From Phaeotremella fagi (lineage: Eukaryota > Basidiomycota > Tremellomycetes > Tremellales > Phaeotremellaceae), in assembly GCA_001599715.1 (NCBI GenBank), contig BCHU01000010.1, positions 310,001-374,000 of the forward strand: DNA of 64,000 nucleotides, in the 5' to 3' direction. How positions within the stretch are numbered: the stretch's first letter is position 1; each line of letters starts with the position of its first letter. Below, piece by piece: positions 51,334 through 62,640 of the stretch. Below the pieces are notes generated by a model that saw only the letters and a list, made by a program, of their open reading frames with translations, did no database searches and was not told the DNA's origin. The translations under genes were made by a program, and so were the position numbers.

Positions 51334-53444
51334 ACTATGGTTGTTCCTCAGACGAGGGGGACTCAGATTGATCTCCCTCTTCAATGTTCTCAAGAACATC
51401 GGAGACAGCGCCATGTTCTTGATCAGGTATGGCGTCTGTAGCTTCTTCGTTGGCATTGGAATCCAAAGTAATCGGAGCTGATTCATTTTGAGAAGATTCT
51501 GATCTTTGTCTAATTCGTTGACTCTGGCGTGTTCCGATATGTCCCCGACGTTGTTGAGCACCAGTGGTATATTCGGGACCAAAGTGGGATTTGTCGTAAG
51601 ACTGTCGACTAATATTTGAAGTTTTGGCTTTGGATTTGGCTGCTGGAAGTTTGATTTTGAGATTGGGAACAGGAGATTGACGTTCGATCTTGGGTCTGAA
51701 GACGATGGTTGGTGAGGAAGAGCTCGATCGTTGACGATGTTTGCGCTTGTCGATTTTATGAGTTCGTTTGGTAAGAACCGGTGAAGGAGAATCTGTAAAA
51801 TCAATGACATCGTTGAAGGGTTTCTGATCGATGGTTCCATGAGCATCGATGGATACGATTGAAGGTTCAGGTGAGTCTTTATCTACCAGTTTGGACCATT
51901 TATAACTGCTGAATGAATCGAAATCATCATCATCAACTCCGTTGTAAAGACCACTGATGGGGGATAGAGACCGTGGACGAAGGGTTGATAGTCCATCTGG
52001 AATTGCAGAGTGGTTTACAGTAGGTCGAAAAGCGTCGAGTTGCTCTTGAAATTCCTTATCGTTATCAACAGCTTGACGCTCCTCAAAGGTAACACCATGC
52101 TAAATGAGATCAAAGTCAGAAATACGCAAAAAACGTTGAACAAAAAGGAATACACGTTGGGTATTGACCAAACATGTGGGATTTGTACTCACAAAAAATT
52201 GCTTGCATAACCGAGTATGAGTGGTGAGGACGGAATCGTCGGTGTAGTCATTTCGATTACAGTATAGACAACGAAGTAGAGGTTGGGGGATTGCTGTGTC
52301 ATCATCTTCTTGTTTATCACAATCGCTGACATCGTCTTCTTCCTCCATTTTTTCATCTCCAGTACCGTCCGATTGCTTCTTTTCTTTATCACTAGTTAAC
52401 CGTTTATATTCGTCTCTCAAAAACGAACCACCTTTACCGGTCAAGAAAATAAATGCTGTACGACAGCTTGAATTATTCTTGGCAAGGTGTGAGAGATATT
52501 GACCTAATTGATGACCGTCGATCAGACCTTGTGAGGAGTCATGCGCAAGAAATGTATCGCATGAGGGAGAAAGATAAGCATGTTGATATTCAGGAAGATC
52601 ACCATTGATATCATCCTTGCAAAGAAAAGCTCTGACGACTTGCATGATCGCATAACCTGAATGATGTTCATAGATGTTGAAAAACCCACAAAGCCTGTGA
52701 ACGACAGTGTAATTTATGATTGATTTAAGTTCCCCTTTCTTGAATTGATACTTCGAATCGATCATTGTGTTATCAGGGAGAAGAATGATCTTGGTAGCGA
52801 TAGGAGATACTGTCTTCTTCTGGTCGGAAGACAAAGATTGAATTTTGTTATTGTTTTTGGATCCAGGTTTACCAGATGCGAATGAGAATCTGCCGGATGC
52901 TCGAGGTGCAGGTGCAGGTTGAGGTGTGGGTGCCGGGCCACAACCAAACGAAGTAGAGTAAGAACCTGGTTCAACATTATAACTCGTCGCAGAACGAATA
53001 AAAGGACTTGAAGTTGTTTGGGTTATTGGGGTATTGGTATTACTTCGATTGTTGGATGGATTGGAAGCAGAATCGGCTGCAAGTGCTTGAGCAAGTTGAC
53101 CACGATAATATGGCTGATATGAGTTTGATTGAAGCGCTTGCTGAGAACCAACGGTAGCTGATTGGGAGGGAATAGATGGTGTAGCTTGTTGACTTTCGAC
53201 ATCAGGACTAAGTACATTACGAGGAAGTACGAGAGGTGGTGGAAGTACAGGAACTGGTTCTCCATCACTACCAGGTGATGGAGCTGGTTGAGGCTGAGGT
53301 TGGGGTTGCGGAACTGCTACTGATTGCAATAGTGCTTGCAGCAATTGCTAAAAATGTGTTAGAAATAAATGATACGAAAAGTTGAATGTCACTTACCATA
53401 GCCGTTGCTGGATCCAGGGAACCGAATTGATTGGGAAGTGACAT
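51334..53444 (-). CDS. Cargo gene D: 655-residue protein with a C2HC-type finger
   Basis: Exons 53444-53397, 53347-52193 and 52098-51334 total 656 codons, an exact frame. MSLPNQFGSLDPATAMQLLQ leads into a Gln/Pro-rich N-terminus and a long Ser-rich linker. A globular core follows (IATKIILLPDNTMIDSKYQF; VVHRLCGFFNIYEHHSGYAI; CRTAFIFLTGKGGSFLRDE). Next is an acidic stretch and LRCLYCNRNDYTDDSVLTTH-TRLC, a Cys-x2-Cys-x12-His-x3-Cys finger. The C-terminal 255 residues are disordered and basic (KIDKRKHRQR), ending acidic. No known family recognised; a DNA- or RNA-binding accessory protein is inferred. Motif copy 9 is in its second intron and copy 10 lies 112 nt upstream. Confidence 0.78.
52150..52164 (+). 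promoter_or_regulatory. Element motif copy 9, ATACACGTTGGGTAT (in gene D intron 2)
   Basis: Inside the 52099-52192 intron. Confidence 0.7.
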
Positions 53445-53555
53445 GGTATGAGGTCTAGAGCGTGAGTGAAAAAGGTGATACAGGGATCTTTGGGATTATT
53501 GAAGAATAGAATAAAATGATAGTGAGTGCGATGATGGTAGATGAAAAACTTCAAT

Positions 53556-53570
53556 ACACTTTGGGTATCC
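53556..53570 (+). promoter_or_regulatory. Element motif copy 10, ATACACTTTGGGTAT
   Basis: 112 nt upstream of the gene D start; one internal mismatch. Confidence 0.6.
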
Positions 53571-53948
53571 ATCAAAATTTCGCAAAAATCTGAAACACGA
53601 CGGCAAAGTCGGTATTATTGAGTGGTGGCATGATGAGATGATCGTAGATGATTAGAATGATATTTATTATAAGGAGAAGAAGAGGTTTGATGTACTTTGG
53701 AGAAAGGTTGACGAGAAATGAGTTGAGGTAGGGGGAGAAGGGAAAAAATTGGTGGTTGAATCTAAGAACGATTAGTTGGTAAATCGAAGGATAGTGTTAT
53801 GGAAGAAAGAGCATGAAATACATACTACGATGTATCTAGATAACATATTGAGGTCCTTGTTGTCTGAAGCTTCACAAATATATTTAAAATAGTGATGATA
53901 GAGGTAGAAGATGAATCTGTACGATTCGAACAAAACAGTGAAAACAAA

Positions 53949-53963
53949 ATACACGTTGTGTAT
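53949..53963. promoter_or_regulatory. Element motif copy 11, ATACACGTTGTGTAT
   Basis: Perfect inverted repeat, 294 bp inside the right terminal repeat. Confidence 0.7.
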
Positions 53964-54256
53964 TCTGCTTCCTGATTGGTCGATGGTCGGAAGTGAGCGT
54001 GGTATCATTATTCCTCTTGAGGGACATCGTTAATTACTCTGGGCTACTGGTAAGTGTGTCTCTGAGGGATTATGTGGAGTTATAGAGCCTTGTTTGAAAA
54101 AAAAATGAATAAACTGAAGACGAAATCAAATTTATCGAGGGGGATTTTGAAAGTGCTTTGAAGGGGTTAGGGAATGGTTGGCTGTGGGAAAACCGATAGT
54201 AAATTGAAGCCGGAATCGATTGGTAGTGGTTTCAAGACGATTGCATCACTGTAGCG

Positions 54257-54363
54257 AGAGTTATATGAAAACGAAAGTCTGGTCAAAATAGATGCAATGT
54301 ATACACTTGTTATTTCTAGTGGTCGAAGTATAAGTCACGTGTTGGTACTAATGGCGCGCCATA
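54257..54363 (-). repeat. Right terminal inverted repeat (about 107 bp)
   Basis: Reverse complement begins TATGGCGCGCC. Contains ATACAC at 54301-54306 and CACGTG, mirroring the left repeat. Confidence 0.92.
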
Positions 54364-54369
54364 ATTCCT
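54364..54369. repeat. Target-site duplication ATTCCT (right)
   Basis: Immediately outside the right inverted repeat; identical to 45464-45469. Confidence 0.8.
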
Positions 54370-54538
54370 AGCCGACAATTACCGCATCTATTATACTACC
54401 TATGAGTTCTATGAATTGAAAGTCCATTCTAAAATCTAAAGATCCTTCTATTCTATTCTGTTCTAAACTGAATGCAAAAAAACGAAACTCTAAGGGGTAT
54501 TGTACTCGAAATCTAAAAAAGTCTTTTGATGTCCGCCA

Positions 54539-56842
54539 CTAAATTTGAACACCGTTGTTAACCTCCTTGTTGACTCTTAAACCACTCTCAACCCTAGCCA
54601 TACTAGCGACAGGTTTAGTTTTCCCGTTGATCCTACGATCTTTCTCTTCGCTCTTGATCTGAAGTCTTAATCTTTTGGATTCCTTCACTGGATTCAATCC
54701 TGGGAGATAGAGTTGATCGATTGATTCTAAGGGGATACCAGCGGTCTTGTGTTGTTGTTAGCATAAACCTTTTTATGTGTTAATGTGGTTGCAGTGACAT
54801 ACCTCTGGACAGTAGAAATAGACGAAGGGAATGAAGATCAAATTGAAGGCTCCGAATAGCATGAAGAGTCCATAACCGATATTTGCAATACCAATTGGGG
54901 TAACTGTCGCAAATCAACACCATAATCATTTCCAAGCATAAAAAGCTTACCTTGAAGCAATACAAAATCGAAAAGCCATTGCAAAGCAACAGCCAAACTA
55001 AAAACCATTAGCTGACCACGCTAATAAAGCATTCCATCTCCCAGCCAACTCACCCCATACCCTTAGATCTCCAACTCAAAGGATTGATCTCAGACGAGTA
55101 AACCCAAACACCAGCCATCCAACCCCAAGTGAACAAACTATAACGAAGATCAGTCGATCAACTCCAGAAAAAAATGAGTGCTGAAGCTTACGCTTGATAA
55201 GCAAAAACCATGACTGCAGCTGCGATACCTGATCCGTAAGTGTTGATCTTTATCATTCCTCCCATTATGAACATGACGGTTGCCTAAGGGGATATCGTTA
55301 GTGACGACAGATATGAAGATTCGAACATACCATTCCGAAAGCGGTGATTAAGAACATAGTTCTTCGACCGGCGTGTTCTGTTGTTTGTAAGCTAACGTCG
55401 AGATCAAGTATATCGGACAACTCACCGATTAACCACCATGTTCTTGCGGTACATGTCAGTAAGAACGGTGTAACCCTTTGTTAAAGGACTCACCCAAAAC
55501 TACAAACGAGGAAGAAAACTAGGTAAGAGAGGTCAATACGTAATGTGATTAATGAAAGTACCATGTGGCTCACCTTGAAGATATCCTGAAAGAAGTGTTG
55601 ATAGATGAGGTGAAAGACCGATAGCAGTTTGGCTAGCGTTCAATCAGCGCGGTCCCAATACATACCAAAAAGTATCACTCACAAGATAGTGGTAACATAG
55701 CTGAGCATCTCTCAGCACCTATCCAAACAGACAAAACTGAAAAGAACTCACTAACTGATAATAGTGCTCCCACTAAAAGCCTGCATAACCTGAATAACGA
55801 CCGCCTAGAGACCGCCTCTATCAACGACGATCCCAGTGCCAGAAAAAGAAAAAGATGAAACGTACAGTGAACATCCTACGTTTCTCCCCATTCCCATCCG
55901 CGCCTCTTCTCAACAAATCACCCCAACCCCTGGCACTCTCCCGTTCAAGTTTGATAGCACGTCCAATCTCCTCCATCTGATCTTCTATCACTGAATGGTC
56001 CTCTGGAAGGTCGGCTAACGCTGATAAGACTTGACGGGCTTTGGTGGTCTGGTCATGGGAAAGGAGATATCTTGGTGATTCCTTTTGTTATGTGATTAGT
56101 TGTTTACAACTATAGAGAAGATGTGGTGATCGACTTACTGGCATGAAAAGTATTAGGACGGCCATGATTGCACCTGCGATGATTTGGAGTGAAAACATTA
56201 ATCTCCAAGTTAGATCGGTATCGTAATTCAACAATAAACCATAAGCAGCCCAATAAGCGATCAATTGACCGACCTAAAGATTCAACGTCAACAACCTGAG
56301 AAAATGAAAAACGTTAAAAAAAGAGATGTCACTCACAATAAGCATACTTAAACTACAACAAACCAAAGTCCCCCGTAAATGGGTAGGACTAGTCTCAGCC
56401 TGCCAAATAGGTAAAGTAGAAGTGATCCCCCCCATTCCAAATCCAGCGACAACCCTCCCAACCACCAATTGAGCAGTTGAAAAACTAGCTACTTGAAGTA
56501 TAGCACCGATCATAAGTGGACAAACTGAGATCAACAGAATCATCCTTCTAGATATTTTTTCACCAAAGATCGAAACTAGGAGGGCACCGATGAAACATCC
56601 TAATTCGTAGGAACCGGTGACGGAACCTTGGGCTGTTGCGTCGAGGTTGAATCGGTTTTGGACTGGGTTTGGGGTTAGGATTAGGACTTGGATCTGGAGT
56701 GGTGGGGTTGGGACTTACATGGATCACTGGATATTACCCCTCCCAACGATGCGTTGTCTATCCCAAACAAACAGAACCCCATTCCTGATGTCACTGATAG
56801 TGCAATCAGGAGTTTATGACCTCTCAAACCTAGATAAGGCAT
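54539..56842 (-). CDS. MFS sugar-porter family transporter
   Basis: Twelve-span plasma-membrane hexose or polyol carrier. MPYLGLRGHKLLIALSVTSG starts helix 1, with GFCLFGIDNASLGGVI matching the sugar-porter FGYD-type motif. GSVTGSYELGCFIGALL and VGRVVAGFGMGG (the R-x3-G-x-G loop) follow, then PIWQAETSPTHLRG and PESPRYLLS (the conserved PESPR motif). The C-terminal half has VIQVMQAFSGSTIISYY, RLGRRTMF and PETAGIPLESIDQLY, a variant of PET-x-G. The C-terminal tail is Lys-rich (ESKRLRLQIKSEEKDRR). Around ten introns. It lies right of the transposon, whose target duplication ends 169 bp beyond the gene's stop. The substrate cannot be deduced. Confidence 0.9.
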
Positions 56843-57271
56843 TTTAGGAAATGGTTGAAACGTTTATCGATCTGAAAATTGCTGCTTGTAAACAAAGATT
56901 AAAATCACTCGGTGGCCGCGCCAACTTTCAATCCAAGTCGCTGTGTTGTGGGGGGTCTATGAACTTCCAAAAGGAAACAGTATAACTCTTATTCTGAAGA
57001 GTTGGAATGAGATGTTTACAATTCAAAGAAAAAAGATACTTTAGTCTTTGTTTTGGTACGGGATTTCGTTAATGACGATTGCGACTTCTACGTTCGATCC
57101 GATAAGAATTTCAGGTTTCCGAATGAAGATAAATCCCTGAGATCCCGATGGTTCGATCTGCTTCACTTCACTGTGTTCAACTACATGGATCTACAACTGT
57201 GTTGGTAATTTAATGATATACTTGAATTATACTTGAATGCTTTTCTCCTAAAACCGATCATCTCCCTCCCA
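56843..57271. promoter_or_regulatory. Promoter of the sugar transporter and 3' flank of KAR5
   Basis: About 430 bp, no gene or repeat recognised. Confidence 0.4.
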
Positions 57272-59976
57272 TCATGGGGGTTCAGAAACGGCTCTCCCTC
57301 TAACCCCACGTTTCTTTTCTAAATCATAACTTCTCCTCCCTGGACCACTAATCTTCGGATATCTATCATCAAAAACTGGTAATCCCAAAAGTCTCTTTTC
57401 GTCAACTGATAAACACTCGTTATCATTCTCCTTAAGTAACTCTTCAACCCTGGATTCAGAGATACTACGGAATCCGTTCGCTGAAGGTGAAAGTCGAAAC
57501 GGATCTCTAGGTAATTGTGGATAGATCTTTTTGAGTCTTGTTGGTGCTTTGATCATCTCACTCTCACTATCTCTATCAGTCCAATTCCTTTCTTGACGAG
57601 CTTACATGTCTTTCTCTTCATCTTTAACTTTTTCCAATAAAACTCGTATCTCATCCCATAGACTGATTGATAATCTTCTTAAAACTTTCCAGATCCCTGT
57701 ACGAATCAGTATCCAGAGGGATGCGATGATGGATACCTACAAAAGTTGGTCAGCTGTAACAAAGTCCAAAGACATTCCAGGTGACTTACAATCCCATAAA
57801 TTCCCATCAAAAATCCTTGCAGAATAATTCCAATCACTGTCCCAATCGGTTTAAGGATCATCGAAATTTCAGGATTCGAATTGAGCACAGCAGAAAGAGC
57901 TGGTGAAATGTTGGAAACTGATTCAATTCAGCTACACCCTCATCGTCCTCGAACAAAGCTCACTTTTTAGATACCCATCCCCACCACCTAAAGAGAACAA
58001 CGACCATCCACGACCGACATGATAGCCACGTAGATTCTCAAGAGTTTCGTTGATGGTGACCAAAGATCGTTCCAAATCACCGGTGATCGATTGAGTATGT
58101 TCCGAGACTTTCAGTAAAGAACCCATCGTTGTGGCTTGTAGATTCTTTTCAATTAGTAGGGTTGTTCTGAGAGTTTGGACTTACCTGGATTTTCATGGCG
58201 GTCTCGAACGAGGCACTGAGAATTGGGTTTAGTTGAAGAACGCTCGTTGAGATCGAAGATACGCCCTGGTTGTTATATCAGCTCCTATCAATAATGGCAT
58301 AATAGCACTTACAAGACTAGCTTCTCCGAGTGCAATGTTAAACACTTCGAAATCTTTTCGAAGACTTGCCTAAAAAAATGGTCAGTATCAATTGGAGCTA
58401 GATTTCAGAAGCAAAGCTTACTAGTTTATCGTCGGTGTACTGTGAGAGAGAAGTCAAAGAATTCTGCGAAGAAGACAACAACTCTGACATCCATCTCTCA
58501 AGGGATAGCTGTGAATCACGCAAAGCTAGTTGATGCTACAAACCCATCAGTTCAAATTTTGTAATGTACTTGTACAGGGGAGAACTGACCTCATCAGCAG
58601 CACCTTTCAATTTCGTCGATAACTGGGAAACACCCCAATAAGTATATTTGTAACCCAAACAACAAACAAAACCCATTACTCACAGCAAAACCAATATCCT
58701 TCTTCAGATCTTCAACCCCTCTACCAACATTCCAAAACATCTCTTGCATAACCGAATTCCCCATTTTCCTCAAATCATCCCAAATCTCTTCTTTCCTATT
58801 ATCAAAAGCTTCAAGCGTAGTGTTGATAGACCAAACGAGTTCTCTTTGGATCATGGCTTGAGAGATCAACTCTGAGAGTGCGTCGTTGGTTAGACCAGAG
58901 GTGATTTTTATTTCCTGGTTAATGTTTGAGCTTTTCTCTGAGGAGTGACAAATGGAAGCTCACATTTAAATTCTGTTCCATTCGTGTATTGAAAATAGCT
59001 TCTTTATTTTGTCTCATATTTTCTGATCTTTTCAGAAGATTCAATAAAGCTATTTTCTCCATGGTAGCGTTTTCATAAGTTGATTGTGCAATTTCTGTAT
59101 AAAACTTCTTCAGCTGATATCTCATATTAGAAGCAGAGGGGGGAACAGCTCACCAGCTTGCCGTTGACCCTGTAAAGCGAAACAAAGTTTTGCTAAAAGA
59201 TTGTTTATCAGCTTTTGTCGAAAACCCAATCTCCAGCTGACATGGAGATCCAAATCCAAGACTCGGACTCACTAGCATCACCTAAAAACCCGTTATAGCT
59301 ATTCCAATCTTGGGGACTACGATGTAAAGCTCTAAAAGGGTATCAATGTATCAGATCAAGTTCAACTTCTATCAATCAAACATGAAGCAAGGGAAATACC
59401 CACCCTAAACATCTAGCTCGCAAATTCTGTTCATCTCCAGGTATCCCACCCTCAAGCCAAATGATAACATCATGAGAAGTCCCGAAAGTCCAAGACGAGC
59501 ATTCAGTGGGGATGGGTTGAAGAGCGGAACGCATGGAACAGAGTGTTAATGCTATTGCATCTGTACAGTATTTCGTCAGCGAGTACCAGTAGAGAAGAGG
59601 ACAGTGAGGGGGATTGACTTACATCCACTTTTCTCACTTTCATTGAGTTGATTCTCGGTACATGAAGAACGTAAATTCGTAGCTATTGACGAATGACAAT
59701 CTTGTTGATTGGGATTGTGGGGTCCGTAGATCTCTTCAAAGATGAATTGTGAGCTTCGGATCGGAGGGAAATGGGACATACTGGGTGAAATGAAGATTTC
59801 CTTTTGTTCTGCAGGTGTTAGATCTAATTGATTGATCTCTATTTCGTATCAGCATTATGTCTTGATATATGATGTGGAACGTATGTACCTGTTATTATAC
59901 GTTCATCCCCTTCTCTCTTGGCTACGACTACTTGTTCAATCAAACCCAAAACAAAAAGGAATTTGGTAATCAACAT
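57272..59976 (-). CDS. KAR5: Kar5-like nuclear-envelope fusion protein
   Basis: Kar5/GEX1/Brambleberry proteins drive fusion of nuclear membranes during karyogamy. The start at 59976 opens a cleavable signal sequence (MLITKFLFVLGLIEQVVVA). The Cys-rich luminal domain follows: HNPNQQDCHSSIATNLRSSC, YAIALTLCSMRSALQPIPTE and CSSW, a pattern typical of Kar5 (AxxLTxCE-type plus PxEC). Long coiled-coil helices come next (KIALLNLLKRSENMRQNKEA; RKEEIWDDLRKMGNSVMQEM). Near the C-terminus is a hydrophobic block (PIGTVIGIILQGFLMGIYGI), then a basic tail. About twelve short introns. In Cryptococcus-type yeasts the gene is expected to act in sexual development. The call rests on the Cys pattern and architecture. 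Confidence 0.78.
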
Positions 59977-60502
59977 CGGGTTGAATGATAACTTATCTAC
60001 TAAGAAAGAGTGGGATTTTAATTTATCATAACCGTGTGTATTCTATCGTCGTTTGGGGTTAGATTTTGAGAGATATGTTGATAGAGAGGATGGATGGATT
60101 TGCTTGGAATATGAATGTAAAAGTAAAAGTGAAATGATTTGATTGATCGACGATGAAATCAAAATCACTCGCGTAAACAAATGATTTTGGGTGGCAAATG
60201 GGAGTGAACTGGTACTGGATGGATGAAGAAGATGGTATGGATACAATAGTACTCGCTCAGCTTCAAGGTAACAACATCCCCCTTCAAGTGGTAGTGACCA
60301 ATATATACTTATCCATCTACCGCACTCATTGGTCAAAAGTCCCGTTAACCAAAACCCCCTTCCCGGGGAACTCCTTTATCCAAAGTACCCTTTCAAAGGT
60401 AACGTAAATATAAGTAATCATTATAACATCATAGAGCTACAAAAATCAAGTCAAGACCAAGATCCCACTCAACAGATATCATTACACCACTCCAACGCTA
60501 AT
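59977..60502. promoter_or_regulatory. KAR5 promoter and 3' flank of the DHHC gene
   Basis: About 525 bp, no gene recognised. Confidence 0.4.
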
Positions 60503-62397
60503 CTAAACCACACCTTTTGGCCATTGATCCTTTCTCAACCATTCGCCATTAACGCCGAAATGGGGATTCGATTTGAAATGGACACCATCACCAAGTGGTT
60601 TACCAATAGGTACTAAAACCCCAGTATCAGCTCATTCACAAAATCCCCAACGTCAAACATACAGATCCAACCCCAAACCCCATTCCCCATCTCCTCTTTC
60701 CAAACTTGACCAAAACTCCCAAATTTCCATCGTTGATCTACGTCGACACCCCCGAATTCTTCCTTCCATCGTTGTCTGACTCGACGTTTCTCTTGGTTAT
60801 GCCATAAGAATCCGTATTCTTTTTGAAGGATTGCTGCTTCTTGTTCGTATTGGTCTCTTGAGGCGAAGGATTCGATCGTCGTTTTCCCAGTTAGGATGAG
60901 GTGGATGTGGGACGGGAGCATTGTCCCTGTGAACAACGTGAAAAGGGCGCAGCTATACGATGATTAATCATAACGTGAATTGGTGGAATTCCATATCTTA
61001 CACTGCTATTAAACCTATTGCTTGTCCGTCGATCGAAGGCGATTTGGTTTCTACTATTATAAGGAAGATTATTTGGTATACACAGAACAAAAGTGCCCAA
61101 AAATTGAATGTGATGAAAAACTATAGAAGGGGTTATTGAGAATTCGTGCAGCAAGGATTAAATAGTACTGACTTTATGATTCCTATGTCCTACACATTCT
61201 CCAATCCATCTAATGGTTGTCAGCAAACACAAATCACCAGTTGCAACCAATAAACACTCACAGACAGTGATCTATATTTGCAAATAGTCAGTTGAATGTC
61301 CAAATCAAACTCTGTCGGATCAACTCACGATCAAAAGCCAAAACGCATTTCCCACAATGTCGACAACTAAAGAATTCAGAGTTCAGTCAGACGTCCAAAC
61401 CAAATCGAACTCCATACTCATACTCACTGATGCGTTCTATCAGGTTTATAAATCTCACAAAATCTACACCATCTAGGACCAACAGAAACAGCCGGTACAG
61501 GTCTCTGGAGAACCATCCATTTCTCTCTCTTCTCCTCCGTTTCCATTCGATTAGACGGGGGAGATAACAAATGATTGGATGAATCTTGATTAGATTGTAT
61601 CCGTTGAATCTGTTCTATAGCTAGATTTTGGATGGGCGCGAATTCAGATGGGTCGGGTCCTATTTCATCGTCTAATCTTTGGGGCGGGATGGGGTTTTGT
61701 GACGGGGGTGGATAGTATGGAATGTAATGTTCTTGTTGAATCGTGTCTGGGGGTTTGGATTTCGGGATCACCTATAGATCGAATTAAAGGTTTGGACGGA
61801 TGGTGAGGAAGGATTTAGGTCTGACTTACGTCAGTAGCGAATCCAGGACCTGTTGTTATCATCTATATTCCCAGTTTAGCTAGTTTTCGATCAATCTGAT
61901 AGACGGAAAAACTAACTTTGATGTAACTCCATAAGAACATCAACCAAAGTATAACATATCCAATTAACGTCCCAACTAGAGATTTCCATTTATCAGTTCG
62001 GATCCATAATAGCTAGAAAATCGCAACTGACCACCAACACTGGTATCAAATTCAGTCTCCCCTCGAATGATGGAATAACAAATTCTTCCAACAAAAACGT
62101 AGAACGACCAGATAATTAACATGAAAACGATTCTAATGTAAATTGACTATCAGCTATACTTTTCCCATCTTGATATAAAAGGACAGCTCACACTACAGCC
62201 ATTTTCCTGAGGAATAGTGGATCTGGGATTCCTGCACCGTCTCTTCCTCTCCAACTGGGTTTTACCTGGAGATTGGGATTTGGAGGTGGCGGCTGAGAAG
62301 TGGGTTGGGGCCGGGGTTGGGGTTGAAGTGGGATATCATTGTGTTGAGATGGGGATGGATGAGGGTTGACACCTTCTACCTCTTGACCCTCTACCAT
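60503..62397 (-). CDS. DHHC-type protein S-palmitoyltransferase
   Basis: Membrane enzyme that attaches palmitate to cysteines of target proteins. MVEGQEVEGVNPHPSPSQHN begins a disordered proline-rich N-terminus; two membrane spans follow (VFMLIIWSFYVFVGR; LIGYVILWLMFLWSYI). The Cys-rich domain is assembled over four exons: RWCRFCEIYKPDRTHHCRHC, GKCVLAFDHHCLWIGECVG, with DHHC intact. Two further spans (FFITFNFWALLFCVYQIIFL; VCALFTLFTGTMLPSHI) are followed by the TTIE motif (LTGKTTIES). The last exon gives LPIGKPLGDGVHFKSNPHFG and ends WLRKDQWPKGVV. Pfa3/Pfa4-type is likely, but the isoform is not certain. Nine or so introns. Confidence 0.93.
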
Positions 62398-62640
62398 CGT
62401 TTAGATTTGGATTGAATGGAAAGAAAAAAAGAAGAGAGAGAGAGATGAAAACACCGCAACAGCAACAACAACAATGACGTAAACCAAGTTTACTAAAAGA
62501 GTTTTCTTATTTAATCCCTCCTTTAATTATACGCCATTCATCGAAACCCTACCCTTTTAACCTTAACTCTCTTCCCCCAACATCCATCCGTCCATCTATC
62601 CACTTCCCATCTCCATCTCTATTCTAACAACACAACAACA

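Larger units (their letters stand above)
53445..54256. promoter_or_regulatory. Promoter of gene D and right subterminal region
   Basis: About 800 bp, no gene recognised; contains motif copies 10 and 11. Confidence 0.45.
45470..54363. mobile_element. Complete 8,894-bp DNA transposon with DDE integrase and three cargo genes
   Basis: Bounded by terminal inverted repeats of about 107 bp and flanked by the direct repeat ATTCCT (45464-45469 and 54364-54369). It encodes an intact transposase (45799-47628), an orphan gene (47920-48595), and two minus-strand cargo genes (49049-50723, 51334-53444). A 15-bp near-palindrome is repeated 11 times in its non-coding parts. No reverse transcriptase, DNA polymerase or tyrosine recombinase is present. 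The 6-bp duplication and TA-type ends recall IS3EU-like eukaryotic transposons, but the superfamily is not settled from sequence alone. Intact ends and open frames suggest a recent, possibly active insertion. Confidence 0.9.

Noticed and set aside
45470..54363. Retrotransposon or Polinton interpretation of the element
   Set aside because: No reverse transcriptase, protease, capsid or DNA polymerase B is present; the integrase stands with 6-bp duplications and about 107-bp inverted ends, so a DNA transposon is the simpler reading.
60190..60198. GGTGGCAAA, identical to the yeast proteasome control element, upstream of KAR5
   Set aside because: A single 9-mer match; the neighbouring gene is not a proteasome gene and the regulator is not known to be conserved in basidiomycetes.
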